Counted from the stretch's first letter, positions 34,041 to 43,202 are shown. The stretch is DNA of 64,000 nucleotides from Erwinia sorbitola (GCF_009738185.1 NZ_CP046509.1:3351501-3415500), one strand, 5' to 3'. Notes: generated by a model not told the origin, from the sequence alone. Numbers and translations: made by a program.

Positions 34041-34346
34041 GCATCTGCTCTGACTCGCCGCTTCCTTTGCAGTAAAACTTCCTTTAGAGACTCTCACAGG
34101 CTTCTGTACGTATCAGGAAAAATCCTGAGTATGCGCTTGCAGCCAGCTACTCCTTAATACACCTGTTTAACTCCCTTCATACAAACATTTTACTTATGCA
34201 TTATTTAGCGGGTGATATATCTTTTTGTTTGTAGCCGCTTTTTTCTCTTTATGTAACGCTATCAATCCTAAAAGAAAATAATAACTATCACCTGTTTTCA
34301 GGAAAATGGGATTGCTCCCCTTTCAAACGATACATAAGGAAAAACT
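34041..34346. other. Intergenic region between tRNA-Gly and ABC transporter operon
   Basis: About 306 bases, AT-rich in the second half. No gene is visible. It should hold the promoter of the amino-acid ABC operon; the leader just before ATG 34347 contains ATAAGGAAAAACT as ribosome site. No copy of the tRNA 3' end was noticed here. Confidence 0.5.
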
Positions 34347-35189
34347 ATGCTTACAGCAACGCGTAATAACAGCCCGTTCAGTAAAACCCGGATTTCTGCC
34401 GCCCTGCTGCTGGCGTTCAGCACTCTCACCACTTTCGCCGCCCACGCTGACCAGCTGGCCGACATTAAAAAAGCCGGTGTGGTCAAAATTGCCACCTTTG
34501 ATGCCAACCCGCCGTTTGGCTCTGTGGATGCCAAAACCCATGAGATCGTCGGTTATGACGTGGATTTTGCGAAAGCTATCGCTAAAACTCTGGGGGTAAA
34601 ATTGCAGCTGGTGCCAACAAATCCAGCCAACCGTATTCCTCTGTTGCAGTCCGGCAAGGCCGATTTGATTGTGGCAGATATCACCATCACGCCTGAGCGC
34701 GCCAAAGTTATCGATTTCTCCGTGCCTTATTTTGTTACCGGTCAGCAGTTCCTGGTGCCTGTCGGCTCCCCGGATAAGCTTGATGGCTATGCCACTGCGC
34801 GTATTGGTGCGGTTAAAGGCACCACCGGTGAGCAGGAATTACATAACCGCTTCCCGCAGTCGCGCGTCCTGTCGTATGACGATATTCCGCTGGCGCTCTC
34901 TGCCCTGCGCAACGGCAATGTGCAGGCGATTACTCAGGACAGCACCATTCTTGCCGGCCTGCTCGACGGTGCGCCTGATAAAGCGAAATACAAAGTGTTG
35001 CCTGAACTTCTGAGTAAAGAAGAGATTGGCGTTGGGGTGAAAAAGGGCGAAACCAGCCTGCTGAAAGTGGTGAACGACGAGCTGCTGAATCTGGAAAAAA
35101 ATGGTCAGGCGGTGAGTATTTATAACAGCTGGTTTGGCCCGCAGACCAAATCGCCGCAGCCACGGTTATTCAAAATCGAAGCAAAATAA
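34347..35189 (+). CDS. Periplasmic amino-acid-binding protein (SBP family 3)
   Basis: This 280-residue protein has a signal peptide cleaved after AAHA (about residue 35) and the full signature of family 3 polar amino-acid-binding proteins. It shows GYDVDFAKAIAKTLGVKLQL, RIPLLQSGKADLIVADITIT with the ligand-contacting Arg/Asp, and IGAVKGTTGEQEL. It captures an amino acid, perhaps acidic or polar, for the ATPase and two permeases encoded directly after it. The gap to the ATPase gene is 17 bases. The exact ligand is open. Confidence 0.9.
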   Translation: MLTATRNNSPFSKTRISAALLLAFSTLTTFAAHADQLADIKKAGVVKIATFDANPPFGSVDAKTHEIVGYDVDFAKAIAKTLGVKLQLVPTNPANRIPLLQSGKADLIVADITITPERAKVIDFSVPYFVTGQQFLVPVGSPDKLDGYATARIGAVKGTTGEQELHNRFPQSRVLSYDDIPLALSALRNGNVQAITQDSTILAGLLDGAPDKAKYKVLPELLSKEEIGVGVKKGETSLLKVVNDELLNLEKNGQAVSIYNSWFGPQTKSPQPRLFKIEAK

Positions 35190-35206
35190 TCAGCCAGGTA
35201 ACACAC

Positions 35207-36037
35207 ATGCAGCAGGAAAATTTATCAACCGCAGCGGCGTCTGCGGTTTTTTCACATTCATCTGTGGCCCCATCCCCTGCCGTCGAGTTCCGCCAGGTGA
35301 GTAAGTCTTTTGGCCATCATCAGGTGATTAAAACGGTTAATCTGAGCGTGGCGAGCGGTGAAGTTGTCGCCGTCTGCGGGCCGTCAGGTTCGGGTAAATC
35401 CACGCTGATCCGTCTGATCAACCAGCTGGAAACCGTGAGCGACGGTGAGATTCTGATCGACGGCCAGCCTACCCGCGGTCTGAAAGGAGCGGAGCTTCAG
35501 CAGCTGCGAACGCATATTGGCTTTGTGTTTCAGCAGTTTAACCTGTACGCCCATCTGACTGCGCAGGACAATGTCAGCCTGGCGTTAGTCAAGGTGCATG
35601 GCTGGAAGAGAAATGAAGCCCGGGCTAAAGCGCTGGCACTGCTGACGCGCGTCGGGCTGGCAGATAAAGCACAGCACTATCCTGATCAGCTCTCCGGGGG
35701 GCAGCAGCAGCGTGTGGCCATTGCCCGGGCGCTGGCGACTGACCCCAGTATTATCCTGTTTGATGAGCCGACGTCCGCCCTGGATCCGGAGATGATCGGC
35801 GAAGTACTGCTGGTCATGCAGGAGCTGGCGCGCAGCGGTATCACCATGATCGTGGTGACTCATGAAATGAGCTTTGCTCGTGAAATATCTGACCGGGTGA
35901 TCTTTATGGACGGCGGAGAAATCCTCGAACAGGCCGCGCCAGAGGCGTTCTTTACTCGCCCTGCCCATCCGCGCGCCCAGCGCTTTCTGCAAAAAGTCCT
36001 GTTTCCACTGCATCCTGAATCACAGGTGGGCCTGTGA
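35207..36037 (+). CDS. Amino-acid ABC transporter ATP-binding protein
   Basis: This 276-residue ATPase has Walker A GPSGSGKST (58-66), a Q-loop in GFVFQQFNLY, the signature LSGGQQQRVAIARALA, Walker B IILFDEPTSALDPE and the switch histidine in VTHEMSFA. It is of the GlnQ/GltL polar amino-acid type. The 25-residue N-terminal extension (TAAASAVFSHSSVAPSP) is unusual for the family and may be a misplaced start, but an early AGGTAAC site supports ATG 35207. Its stop overlaps the GTG start of the first permease. Confidence 0.92.
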   Translation: MQQENLSTAAASAVFSHSSVAPSPAVEFRQVSKSFGHHQVIKTVNLSVASGEVVAVCGPSGSGKSTLIRLINQLETVSDGEILIDGQPTRGLKGAELQQLRTHIGFVFQQFNLYAHLTAQDNVSLALVKVHGWKRNEARAKALALLTRVGLADKAQHYPDQLSGGQQQRVAIARALATDPSIILFDEPTSALDPEMIGEVLLVMQELARSGITMIVVTHEMSFAREISDRVIFMDGGEILEQAAPEAFFTRPAHPRAQRFLQKVLFPLHPESQVGL

Positions 36038-36819
36038 ACTGGCATCCCGACTGGGCAGGAGTAGTGACCGGGCAACCCCTGCAATGGATTATCTCCGGAT
36101 TTCTCACCACGCTATACGTCAGTGTGATTGCCAGCCTGTTCGCTACGCTGCTGGTTGTGCTGCTGCTGGTGCTGCGTCTCAGTCCGTCACGTGTGGCTCA
36201 GGGGGCAGTTGCGGCCTTTGTCTCCCTGTTTCGCAATACGCCACTGCTGGTGCAGCTGCTGTTCTGGTACTTCGCCGCATGGGGTGCGCTGCCGCAGACG
36301 TGGCGTTTTTATATCGGGGATATTCATCCCTGGGCTACCTTTCCCGGCGATATATCCTGGCTGACGCCCGAGTTCCTCTGTGTAGTCTGGGGGCTGGGAT
36401 TATTTACTGCGGCATTTTTAGTGGAAGAGGTTCAGGCGGGGCTGAATTCGGTACCGAAAGGCCAGCGCGAAGCGGCAGTTTCACAGGGGTTCAGCCGCTG
36501 GACGCTGCTGCGGTCAATTCTGCTGCCACAGGCGCTGACCAATGCCTGGCAGCCTATCGCCGGACAGTATCTTAACCTGATGAAGCTCTCCTCGCTGGCA
36601 ACCGGCATCGGCTTTTCCGAGCTGACCTATCAGGTCAGCCGGATTGAGAGTTATAACGCCCACGCTTTTGAGGGCTTCGCCGTGGGCACCGCGCTGTATC
36701 TGCTGCTGGGCGTGGTTTTGGGCGGGCTTCTGACGGCGTTCGGCCCAAAACGACCGCGTCGCCATCAGCCCAGACAGGCAGACTCCCCCCTGACGGAGCG
36801 TTCAGAAGATGGAATTTGA
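36034..36819 (+). CDS. Amino-acid ABC transporter permease 1
   Basis: This 261-residue inner-membrane protein begins with GTG 36034, overlapping the ATPase stop (GTGA). It has the HisM/GltJ permease pattern: FRNTPLLVQLLFWYFA near the second span and the EAA-loop VPKGQREAAVSQGFSRWTLL that docks to the ATPase. About five membrane spans can be read. A long loop (YIGDIHPWATFPGDISWLTP) lies between spans, as in GltJ-like proteins. It pairs with the permease that follows. Confidence 0.9.
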   Translation: MNWHPDWAGVVTGQPLQWIISGFLTTLYVSVIASLFATLLVVLLLVLRLSPSRVAQGAVAAFVSLFRNTPLLVQLLFWYFAAWGALPQTWRFYIGDIHPWATFPGDISWLTPEFLCVVWGLGLFTAAFLVEEVQAGLNSVPKGQREAAVSQGFSRWTLLRSILLPQALTNAWQPIAGQYLNLMKLSSLATGIGFSELTYQVSRIESYNAHAFEGFAVGTALYLLLGVVLGGLLTAFGPKRPRRHQPRQADSPLTERSEDGI

Positions 36820-37495
36820 TTATTCAGTACTGCACGATAATTTTACCTACATGCTGTGGGGAAGAGTGGCAGACGGCGAGCCGGGCGGGGTGTTACTGAC
36901 GCTGATTATGGCGGTGTCAGCCGGTTTTCTCGCGCTGGTTTTTGGTGTGGTGATGGCCGCTCTGGCCTGGCGCTACGGCGGCTGGACACGCAAAGTACTG
37001 TTTATCTGGGCATCCTTTATTCGTGGGATCCCGCTGATTTTTGTGATTTTCTGGCTCTATTTCCTGCTGCCGGTGGTATTTGGCGGATCTATCCCCGGGC
37101 CGCTGACGGTGATTATTGCGCTGGCGTGGTTTACCTCTGCGGCCGTCATGCACTCAACGCTGGCGGGGCTGGAGTCTCTGCCTGGCGGACAGACCGAAGC
37201 GGGGATTGCGTCGGGCTTCAGTAAAACGCAGATCCTGGTGTTTATTCTGCTGCCGCAGGCGTGGCCCAACTTACTGCCGTCGTATCTGGGGTTACTTATT
37301 TCCCTGCTTAAAGACACGTCTCTGGCGTTTATTGTTAACGTCCCGGAGTTAACCACGGTCGCCGGACAGGTCAATAACCGGGTACAAATTTACCCCGCCG
37401 AGATCTTCCTGTTTGTTGGCGTTATCTATTATCTGTTATGCAGCGCGCTGGCGTATCTGGCAGGAAAAGGATTAAAGCAGCGCCAGGCGAGCTGA
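36809..37495 (+). CDS. Amino-acid ABC transporter permease 2
   Basis: This 228-residue inner-membrane protein overlaps the end of permease 1 by 11 bases. It contains FIRGIPLIFVIFWLYFLLP, the family pattern after the first spans, and the EAA loop LPGGQTEAGIASGFSKTQIL. It completes a heterodimeric GltJ/GltK-type channel. A clear terminator follows directly, so the operon ends here with four genes. Confidence 0.9.
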   Translation: MEFDYSVLHDNFTYMLWGRVADGEPGGVLLTLIMAVSAGFLALVFGVVMAALAWRYGGWTRKVLFIWASFIRGIPLIFVIFWLYFLLPVVFGGSIPGPLTVIIALAWFTSAAVMHSTLAGLESLPGGQTEAGIASGFSKTQILVFILLPQAWPNLLPSYLGLLISLLKDTSLAFIVNVPELTTVAGQVNNRVQIYPAEIFLFVGVIYYLLCSALAYLAGKGLKQRQAS

Positions 37496-37501
37496 ACCAG
37501 C

Positions 37502-37534
37502 CAGGGCGCTCCGCATGCAGCGCCCTGCATTTTA
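37502..37534 (+). terminator. Terminator of the amino-acid ABC operon
   Basis: CAGGGCGCT (37502-37510) pairs with AGCGCCCTG (37519-37527) as a nine-base stem with an eight-base loop, followed by CATTTTATTTTA. It lies 7 bases past the stop of permease 2 and could also act for the convergent DUF1275 gene. Confidence 0.85.
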
Positions 37535-37548
37535 TTTTACAGGCATGT

Positions 37549-38265
37549 TCAGACAGGCTTTCTGTGATTAAACATGGTGTTCATCGCCAGCATCAGCAGA
37601 CCGACGCCCACCAGAATAAGAAAACCATAATTCAGCCAGTGGAACAGCCAGATACCGGCCACGCCTCCGGCGAGAAATGCCAGCACGGTATAAGCGTGCA
37701 GCTGCAACCGTTCAAGATAGAGGTGTGCCACTTTTGGCGATTCTTTACGGCGCAGCACATCAATCAACAGCGCAAGCTCAATGCCAATATCCGTCGCGGT
37801 ACCGGAGACATGTGTGGTTCTGACCCGCGCATTAGAAATACGGGTGACCACTGCATTCTGTAGCCCCATCAGAAAACTCAGAGTGAGGATCAGCAACGCT
37901 ACCGGGTGCGAGAGAATAAAGAGGCTTTCAATTATGCCCAGAGCAATCAGCGCCAGCCCCTCAATAAAGATATTCACGGCATAAATGCTGCTGATTTCCC
38001 TTCTTCTTCCTGCACTAATAATCAGGGTGGAAAAGGTGGAACCGGCAATAAACAGCATCACAATACCAAGAAAGAATAAACCCGTTTGCAGATCGAGCGT
38101 TGCCATACGCTCTGAAAGTACCGAGACGTTGCCCGTCATATTTGCCGCGAAAAAACCCACGCTTTTAAATGCGGCAGTATTCAGAGCCCCAGCCACCGCT
38201 GCCAGAGTACAAGCCAGGCGGCTATCCGTGTTGAACGTCCTTGCTTCATCAATAGTGATTAACAT
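37549..38265 (-). CDS. DUF1275 (YoaK-like) membrane protein
   Basis: From ATG 38265 it encodes 238 residues with about six membrane spans. The opening LACTLAAVAGALNTAAFKSVGFFAANMTGNV carries the family hallmark (GFFAANMTGN), and RTTHVSGTATDIGIEL is the second hallmark, in the fourth span region. The family is widespread and is often annotated as YoaK; no transport substrate is established. A longer frame to 38463 adds a proline-rich, non-homologous head and is rejected, although the ribosome site at 38265 is weak. It lies just outside the flagellar locus. Confidence 0.82.
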   Translation of the reverse strand: MLITIDEARTFNTDSRLACTLAAVAGALNTAAFKSVGFFAANMTGNVSVLSERMATLDLQTGLFFLGIVMLFIAGSTFSTLIISAGRRREISSIYAVNIFIEGLALIALGIIESLFILSHPVALLILTLSFLMGLQNAVVTRISNARVRTTHVSGTATDIGIELALLIDVLRRKESPKVAHLYLERLQLHAYTVLAFLAGGVAGIWLFHWLNYGFLILVGVGLLMLAMNTMFNHRKPV

Positions 38266-38421
38266 TAAGTGAACTCTGATCAAATACAGGATGCCTGATG
38301 ATCCCCTTGTTTGTAGTGGCAAACAAGGCCCAGGAGCTTTCTGACACCAAAACCAGACATCCGGAAGGGGGATTAGAATGATGTAAGGGTATATTTTATG
38401 GGAAGTAAGGGGAAGAGGAGT

Positions 38422-38450
38422 AAAAAAAACCGGCGGTTGCGGGCCGCCGG
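38422..38450 (-). terminator. Terminator after the lateral flagellar motor genes
   Basis: Read on the minus strand, CCGGCGG (38450-38444) pairs with CCGCCGG (38436-38430), followed by eight T. It lies about 34 bases past the motB-like stop and marks the left end of the flagellar locus. Confidence 0.85.
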
Positions 38451-38483
38451 GCAAGCAAAACAAGGTGCTTGACGTTATGAAAA

Positions 38484-39377
38484 CTATTGCAGGCGGTCAA
38501 TAATCGGCTTCACCACCTTAACGCCATCCCGGCCGTAAAATTGATAGAGCGAGTCCGATGCTGCCTGGGTGAGAACCATAATCTCAATGCGGCGATTGCG
38601 GGCAGCAAGAGGATTGTCTGGATCCAGCAGCATGCGATCGGCCATGGCATTCACCTGAATCACCCGCCTGGCTTCCAGCCCGCCTTTCTCCAGCACGCTT
38701 CTGGCGGCCAGCGCGCGATCGCCGGAAAGGTTCCAGTTGTTATAGCCTGCATTGTTGCGATAGTTGGCTGAGTCAGTATGGCCGTTGATCACCACCTGGT
38801 TATCAATACGGTTAAATACCGGGGCCAGTTCACTCAGCAGCCGGGTAAAGAAATGTGTCATCCGCGCACTACCGCGTGGAAACATCAGCCGGTCATTATC
38901 ATCCTGGAGCAGAATACGCAGCCCTTGTGGCACCTTTTCCAGCGACAGATTTCCCTGCGCGTTAAGTTCGGCAATAATTTTTGTAATCGCCTCGCTCAGT
39001 TCATTCAGCTCCCGATCAGAACGCGACAGCACATCCTTCAGTGACTCAGTCTGCTGAGATTCCTCCGTCTCAGTCGCCTCTTTCGTATCGACGATCGCGG
39101 GGACCGGGGGGGCAATCGGCAGAGAATTGCTGCCCGAGGAGGGATCGTTAAGCGGGCTAAATGCCCCTCCGCCAAACAGTGAGACTCCGTTCAACTGGGC
39201 AACGATTTCCCGCCGCTCATCTTTCGATACTGAGCTGACAATCCACAGCACCATAAACAGCGCCATCATTGCCAGCGTAAAGTCAGCAAAGGCCACCTTC
39301 CAGGCGCCGGTATGCACGCCATGGTTAGCTTTTTTACCACCTCGTTTGATGATGGTGGTATGAGCACCCTTCTTCAT
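38484..39377 (-). CDS. lafU: Lateral flagellar stator protein MotB (LafU)
   Basis: This 297-residue protein has a single membrane span, WKVAFADFTLAMMALFMVLWI, in which Asp32 is the proton-binding residue essential in MotB. The C-terminal OmpA/MotB peptidoglycan-binding domain follows (VINGHTDSANYRN, then GDRALAARSVLEKGG and NRRIEIMV). With MotA it forms the stator that drives the flagellum. The proton-type Asp context and the end position next to motA match Flag-2 lafU of E. coli, whose remnant in K-12 is mbhA. The start overlaps the motA stop (ATGA). Confidence 0.93.
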   Translation of the reverse strand: MKKGAHTTIIKRGGKKANHGVHTGAWKVAFADFTLAMMALFMVLWIVSSVSKDERREIVAQLNGVSLFGGGAFSPLNDPSSGSNSLPIAPPVPAIVDTKEATETEESQQTESLKDVLSRSDRELNELSEAITKIIAELNAQGNLSLEKVPQGLRILLQDDNDRLMFPRGSARMTHFFTRLLSELAPVFNRIDNQVVINGHTDSANYRNNAGYNNWNLSGDRALAARSVLEKGGLEARRVIQVNAMADRMLLDPDNPLAARNRRIEIMVLTQAASDSLYQFYGRDGVKVVKPIIDRLQ

Positions 39378-40240
39378 TCTGGATTCTCACCCATGGCGTT
39401 CACCCAGCTGTCCAGCGTGGCAAACGTCGGTTTGGATTCCAGCGATAACATCTTACGGCCTGCATCGACGGCCAGCAGAGTGGGTTTTCCGGCAATATGG
39501 TTAACCAGCACGGTACGGATGCAGAAGAAAATAGTCATACGTTTACGCATGCACTGCTCCATGGCGTTAGCTAACGGATCCATCAGGCAGTAGCAGAAGA
39601 ATACCCCGAGGAATGTGCCGACCAGTGCAGCCGCTACTTTCAGGCCAATCAACGCAATGGATCCATCGATAGACTGCATGGTGATAATAATCCCCAGTAC
39701 CGCCGCACAGATGCCAAACCCTGGCATGGCTTCTGCCGTACGTTGCAGCGAGCGCGAAGGCACCAGCAGCTCGTCTTCCACCGCTTCTATTTCTGCCTCA
39801 AGCAGCCCTTCCATTTCGTGCTCGTTAATTTTACCCATCGCCATCAGGCGGAAGTTATCGGAAATAAAGGTGATAAAACCTTTATCTTTAAGTATTAACG
39901 GGTATTTTTTAAACAACACACTGTTATCAGGAACATCAATATGCTCGTCCAGCGCCTTTAAACCACCGTCCTGTACCAGTTCCAGCAGTTCATACATCAG
40001 CATTAATAACTGACGTTGAAATTCAGCGTTTTGTTCGTCTTTACTGACGGCGGCTTTTGTCTGTGACCACATCGATTTTAATACATGTTTTGGATTGGCA
40101 ATAACCATTGCCCCCGCACCGGCTCCGAGAATAATGATCAGCTCGCCCGGCTGCCAGAAAGAAGCAAGGTTACCGCCGGACATTAAATATCCGCCAACCA
40201 CACAGCCCAGCACCATGATTAATCCAATAAGTTTCTGCAT
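39374..40240 (-). CDS. lafT: Lateral flagellar stator protein MotA (LafT)
   Basis: This 288-residue inner-membrane protein has the four-span MotA plan: two N-terminal spans (LIGLIMVLGCVVGGYLMSGG), a large cytoplasmic loop with the charged residues that contact FliG (about 90-160), and two C-terminal spans (PGFGICAAVLGIIITM and LVGTFLGVFFCYCLMDP). It conducts protons with LafU. The gene ends overlapping lafU by 4 bases and starts 11 bases after the sigma-factor gene, so all three are on one transcript. Confidence 0.94.
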   Translation of the reverse strand: MQKLIGLIMVLGCVVGGYLMSGGNLASFWQPGELIIILGAGAGAMVIANPKHVLKSMWSQTKAAVSKDEQNAEFQRQLLMLMYELLELVQDGGLKALDEHIDVPDNSVLFKKYPLILKDKGFITFISDNFRLMAMGKINEHEMEGLLEAEIEAVEDELLVPSRSLQRTAEAMPGFGICAAVLGIIITMQSIDGSIALIGLKVAAALVGTFLGVFFCYCLMDPLANAMEQCMRKRMTIFFCIRTVLVNHIAGKPTLLAVDAGRKMLSLESKPTFATLDSWVNAMGENPE

Positions 40241-40251
40241 TTTCTATCCGT

Positions 40252-40947
40252 TTAAAAAAAGGCCTTAATTTTTTCGCTAATCTTTTTATTCAGTTGACAT
40301 ACCCGAGCCTCAGTTATATCCAGGACTAAAGCGATCTCTTTCAGGCTGATTCCCTGCTGGTAATAAAGATTAATAATAATACGCTCTCGTTCATTCAGGC
40401 TGTTGAGCGCCAGCGCCAGCGTACGCTGAGTATCGACTTCCTCTTCCAGCTCGCGCCCGACAAAAGCGCCGCGGTGATCCCGCCCTTCAACGGAGAGGAT
40501 CTCGTCCAGACTCTCCATGGCTCCGGCTGAATCCAGCAGCAGATATTCCTGCCACTCCTCACTGCTTAACCCCAGCTGCTGACGGGCCTCTTCATCCGTT
40601 GGCTCACGGCCAAGGCTGCGCGCCATCTCACGCAGGGCATCATTAATTTTGTGCGTTTTCTGCCGCAACGTACGTGGACGCCAGTCGTGCAGCCGGAACT
40701 GATCCAGCACCGCACCGCGCACGCGCTGCATGGCATAGCCCGCAAACTGTTCATCGGGCTTGCCATAGCGGCGCAGCGATTCCAGCAGCCCCATCAGCGC
40801 TATCTGTTCGATGTCATCGCAGTCCATCATGCCGTTCGCCTGAGGAGAGAGCTGGCGAACTACTTTTTTCACCAGGGGAAGCCACTGCATCATAAAGCGG
40901 CTCTCTTCGACGGGTGACAGCGCCGTAATATCCGTAAAGATACTCAT
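40252..40947 (-). CDS. lafS: Lateral flagellar sigma factor (FliA/LafS)
   Basis: This 231-residue sigma-28-type factor has region 2 at about residues 20-85 (DCDDIEQIALMGLLESLRRY and YAMQRVRGAVLDQFR). Region 3 (ALREMARSLGREPTDEEARQ) and region 4 follow, with the helix-turn-helix SLKEIALVLDITEARVCQLN. It should direct RNA polymerase to late genes such as flagellin, fliD and motAB, and should be held by the FlgM encoded at 57241. Its presence inside the locus means this flagellum has its own late sigma factor, as in Flag-2 and other lateral systems. Confidence 0.93.
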   Translation of the reverse strand: MSIFTDITALSPVEESRFMMQWLPLVKKVVRQLSPQANGMMDCDDIEQIALMGLLESLRRYGKPDEQFAGYAMQRVRGAVLDQFRLHDWRPRTLRQKTHKINDALREMARSLGREPTDEEARQQLGLSSEEWQEYLLLDSAGAMESLDEILSVEGRDHRGAFVGRELEEEVDTQRTLALALNSLNERERIIINLYYQQGISLKEIALVLDITEARVCQLNKKISEKIKAFF

Positions 40948-40956
40948 GCTAATAGA

Positions 40957-41436
40957 TCACTGGAAGACCATTTTAGAAATGGTCACATCTTCAAAAGGAA
41001 TGGTGACATCGATGCTTTTGAATGCGCTTTTATAGCGTTCCATCATCATGCTGCGCAGCTCCGTCGCTGACATGCCGCGGACTTCGCCGTATTCCATTGA
41101 GGTCAGTATATCCACAGCAATACCCTTGATTTTAGGCAGCAGGCTTTCAGCGCGTTCCGACTGAGATTCATCATTGGTAGTCAGTGCCAGATCGAGCAGC
41201 AGATAACGCTCTTTTGCCGAGTCGCTTTTCAGCGTGATCATCAGGTTTTTAATTTCAACAAACTGTAAATTCTTCTCTTCTTTTTCCGCTGGCGATGATG
41301 AGAAAAGAGAAATGGACGAACCTTCATCGTCTTTTTTATTCAGGTGCTGTGAACCAAATAAGACCAGCACAGCAGTTACAAGTGCCGTTACCAGAACCAG
41401 AATAAAATTGATTAATATCGTCTTCATAAATGTCAT
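40957..41436 (-). CDS. lafF: FliL-like stator-associated protein (LafF)
   Basis: This 159-residue membrane protein has a short cytoplasmic N-terminus, one span (ILINFILVLVTALVTAVLVLF) and a periplasmic domain with the FliL pattern VEIKNLMITLKS, then YLLLDLALTT and the C-terminal IPFEDVTISKMVFQ. FliL sits around the stator and helps torque or stator engagement. ATG 41436 overlaps the fliK stop as TAATG; ATG at the fourth codon is also possible. Confidence 0.88.
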   Translation of the reverse strand: MTFMKTILINFILVLVTALVTAVLVLFGSQHLNKKDDEGSSISLFSSSPAEKEEKNLQFVEIKNLMITLKSDSAKERYLLLDLALTTNDESQSERAESLLPKIKGIAVDILTSMEYGEVRGMSATELRSMMMERYKSAFKSIDVTIPFEDVTISKMVFQ

Positions 41437-43202
41437 TAAGCCATGGTCAATATTGTGCCGTCGGTGCCACGCTGTGCTGTGGTTACCTCTTCGTTATTCT
41501 CTGCGATAGCCAGTTCAGGTGGTTTATGATGTCGCTGCTGCTGCCGACTATCGCCATTGTGAGTCGATACCTGAACGTTCACCTGAACGTTGTTTTGTTC
41601 ACTCAGGCTGGCACGCATTTCATTGCTGATTTGCTGCAATAAACGGGCGACTTCCGGCTGTGCGGCCTGAATCTGAACCTGGAGTTTGCCCGACTCAAAA
41701 TGAATTGAGATATCCACTTTCCCCATATTGGGCGGGTCGAGTCGGATGGTGGCCTTTTGCACACCTCGATCGATTTGCATTTCCAGCCGTTCAGCCAGCG
41801 CTTTATGAAGCGCTTCGGCCTGCTGCTCAGGAGCGGCAGGAAGCACAATCGCCGGTAATGTTTTGCCCGCCGCCTCTCCTCTCAACAGGGCATTAAACAG
41901 CGCCGGGGCCGGATGCTGCAGGACGCTGTCGGCAGCGATCGCTTCACGATCGGCACGCAGTACCTGCTGTACCGACCGGCTGACCAGTAACGCATCCGCC
42001 GGAGTCGCCAGCTTTGTCGGCGCATTTTGCAGTATGGCAGGCAGCGGTACAGGTTCGTTGGATAGCTGATTCGCTTTACCAGCTGGCAGCTGTTCCGGTG
42101 TCTTCACGCCTGCTGACGCTGTTTCCTGTAGCCGCAGGGCTGCCGGAGAACTACCTGTGGCCAGTATGCTATTTCTCAGCAGGCTGGCGTTTTCTGTCGC
42201 CACTTCATCACGCGCTGCACTCTTTATCAGGTTGTCAGCCACGATACCAACCTGAGGCTGTGCCTGGGGCTGAACCTGAGCTCGCGCCGGATCTTCGGTT
42301 TGTACCGCAGCCGCTGGCTGAACCTGAGCCTGAATCTGCGCCGCATCCCCGGTTTGCACCGCAGCCGCTGGCTGAATCTGAGCCTGAACCCGCACCGCAT
42401 CCCCGGTTTGTACCGCAGCCGCTGGCTGAACCTGAGCCTGAATCTGCGCCGCATCCCCGGTTTGTACCGCAGCCGCTGGCTGAACCTGAGCCTGAACCCG
42501 CGCCAGCTCCCCGGTTTGTACCGCAGCCGCTGGCTGAACCTGAGCCTGAATCTGCGCCGCATCCCCGGTTTGTACCGCAGCCGCTGGCTGAACCTGAGCC
42601 TGAATCTGCGCCGCATCCCCGGTTTGTACCGCAGCCGCTGGCTGAATCTGAGCCTGAATCCGTGGCGCATCTTCGGTTTGTACCGCAGCCGCTGGCTGAA
42701 TCTGAGCCTGAACCCGTGGCGCATCTTCGGTTTGTACCGCAGCCGCTGGCTGAATCTGAGCCTGAACCCGTGGCGCATCTACGGTTTGTACCGCAGCCGC
42801 TGGCTGAGTATCAACCAGAGCCTGCCGCTGAGTTTGCAACGGAGCCTCAGAGGGAACCGCCCCCTGATCCATCAGCAAATACTGAGTTTGAGCCTCAGGC
42901 AGAATCACCGCAGGAGTATGCAGCGTACCCATGGCTTCTGGCAGGGTAGCGATCGGCGCAGCCAACAGCAGTTCGAGCAGCTGCTCCGGGTCACTTTCGT
43001 CCGCTTGCTGCTCAATGTCGCGGTGAGCGGGAAGATCAGTACTCTCCCGCTCAGGCTGAGACGACATGCCGATGACCATCGCTAAACGGCTCTCTTCCAG
43101 CGTATCACCCGGCAAAGACGATGCGGCAGCAGGCGGCCTGAGGCCAGGTAACAGGGTTGCAGCCATCCCTGGTGCACCCGTCCCTGATAACATCGTCGGC
43201 AT
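41436..43202 (-). CDS. lafE: Hook-length control protein FliK (LafE) with 18-residue repeats
   Basis: This 588-residue protein has the FliK layout: a variable N-terminal ruler and a conserved C-terminal export-switch domain (about 470-560: IRLDPPNMGKVDISIHF). Residues about 140-320 contain ten copies of an 18-residue unit around QPAAAVQTGDAAQIQAQV. FliK measures hook length during secretion and then switches the export gate to filament proteins. Each repeat should add to the physical ruler length. It starts overlapping the fliT-like stop (TAATG). Long open frames on other strands here are repeat artefacts. Confidence 0.88.
   Translation of the reverse strand: MPTMLSGTGAPGMAATLLPGLRPPAAASSLPGDTLEESRLAMVIGMSSQPERESTDLPAHRDIEQQADESDPEQLLELLLAAPIATLPEAMGTLHTPAVILPEAQTQYLLMDQGAVPSEAPLQTQRQALVDTQPAAAVQTVDAPRVQAQIQPAAAVQTEDAPRVQAQIQPAAAVQTEDAPRIQAQIQPAAAVQTGDAAQIQAQVQPAAAVQTGDAAQIQAQVQPAAAVQTGELARVQAQVQPAAAVQTGDAAQIQAQVQPAAAVQTGDAVRVQAQIQPAAAVQTGDAAQIQAQVQPAAAVQTEDPARAQVQPQAQPQVGIVADNLIKSAARDEVATENASLLRNSILATGSSPAALRLQETASAGVKTPEQLPAGKANQLSNEPVPLPAILQNAPTKLATPADALLVSRSVQQVLRADREAIAADSVLQHPAPALFNALLRGEAAGKTLPAIVLPAAPEQQAEALHKALAERLEMQIDRGVQKATIRLDPPNMGKVDISIHFESGKLQVQIQAAQPEVARLLQQISNEMRASLSEQNNVQVNVQVSTHNGDSRQQQRHHKPPELAIAENNEEVTTAQRGTDGTILTMA
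42270..42810 (-). repeat. 54-bp tandem repeat inside fliK
   Basis: About ten copies of a 54-bp unit, each encoding one 18-residue FliK repeat. Copies differ mainly in the codons for TGDAAQI, TEDAPRV, TGELARV and similar variants, and the rest is nearly identical. The period is a multiple of three and keeps several frames open on both strands. Confidence 0.95.

Noticed and set aside
33967..38265. Integrated mobile element next to tRNA-Gly
   Set aside because: No integrase, phage or insertion-sequence gene and no noticed copy of the tRNA 3' end; the following genes are ordinary transporter genes.
42014..43085. Long plus-strand and other-frame open frames (up to 311 codons) across the fliK gene
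   Set aside because: They are produced by the 54-bp repeat, whose period keeps several frames open. They encode low-complexity repeats with no ribosome site, and the minus-strand frame is a clear FliK.
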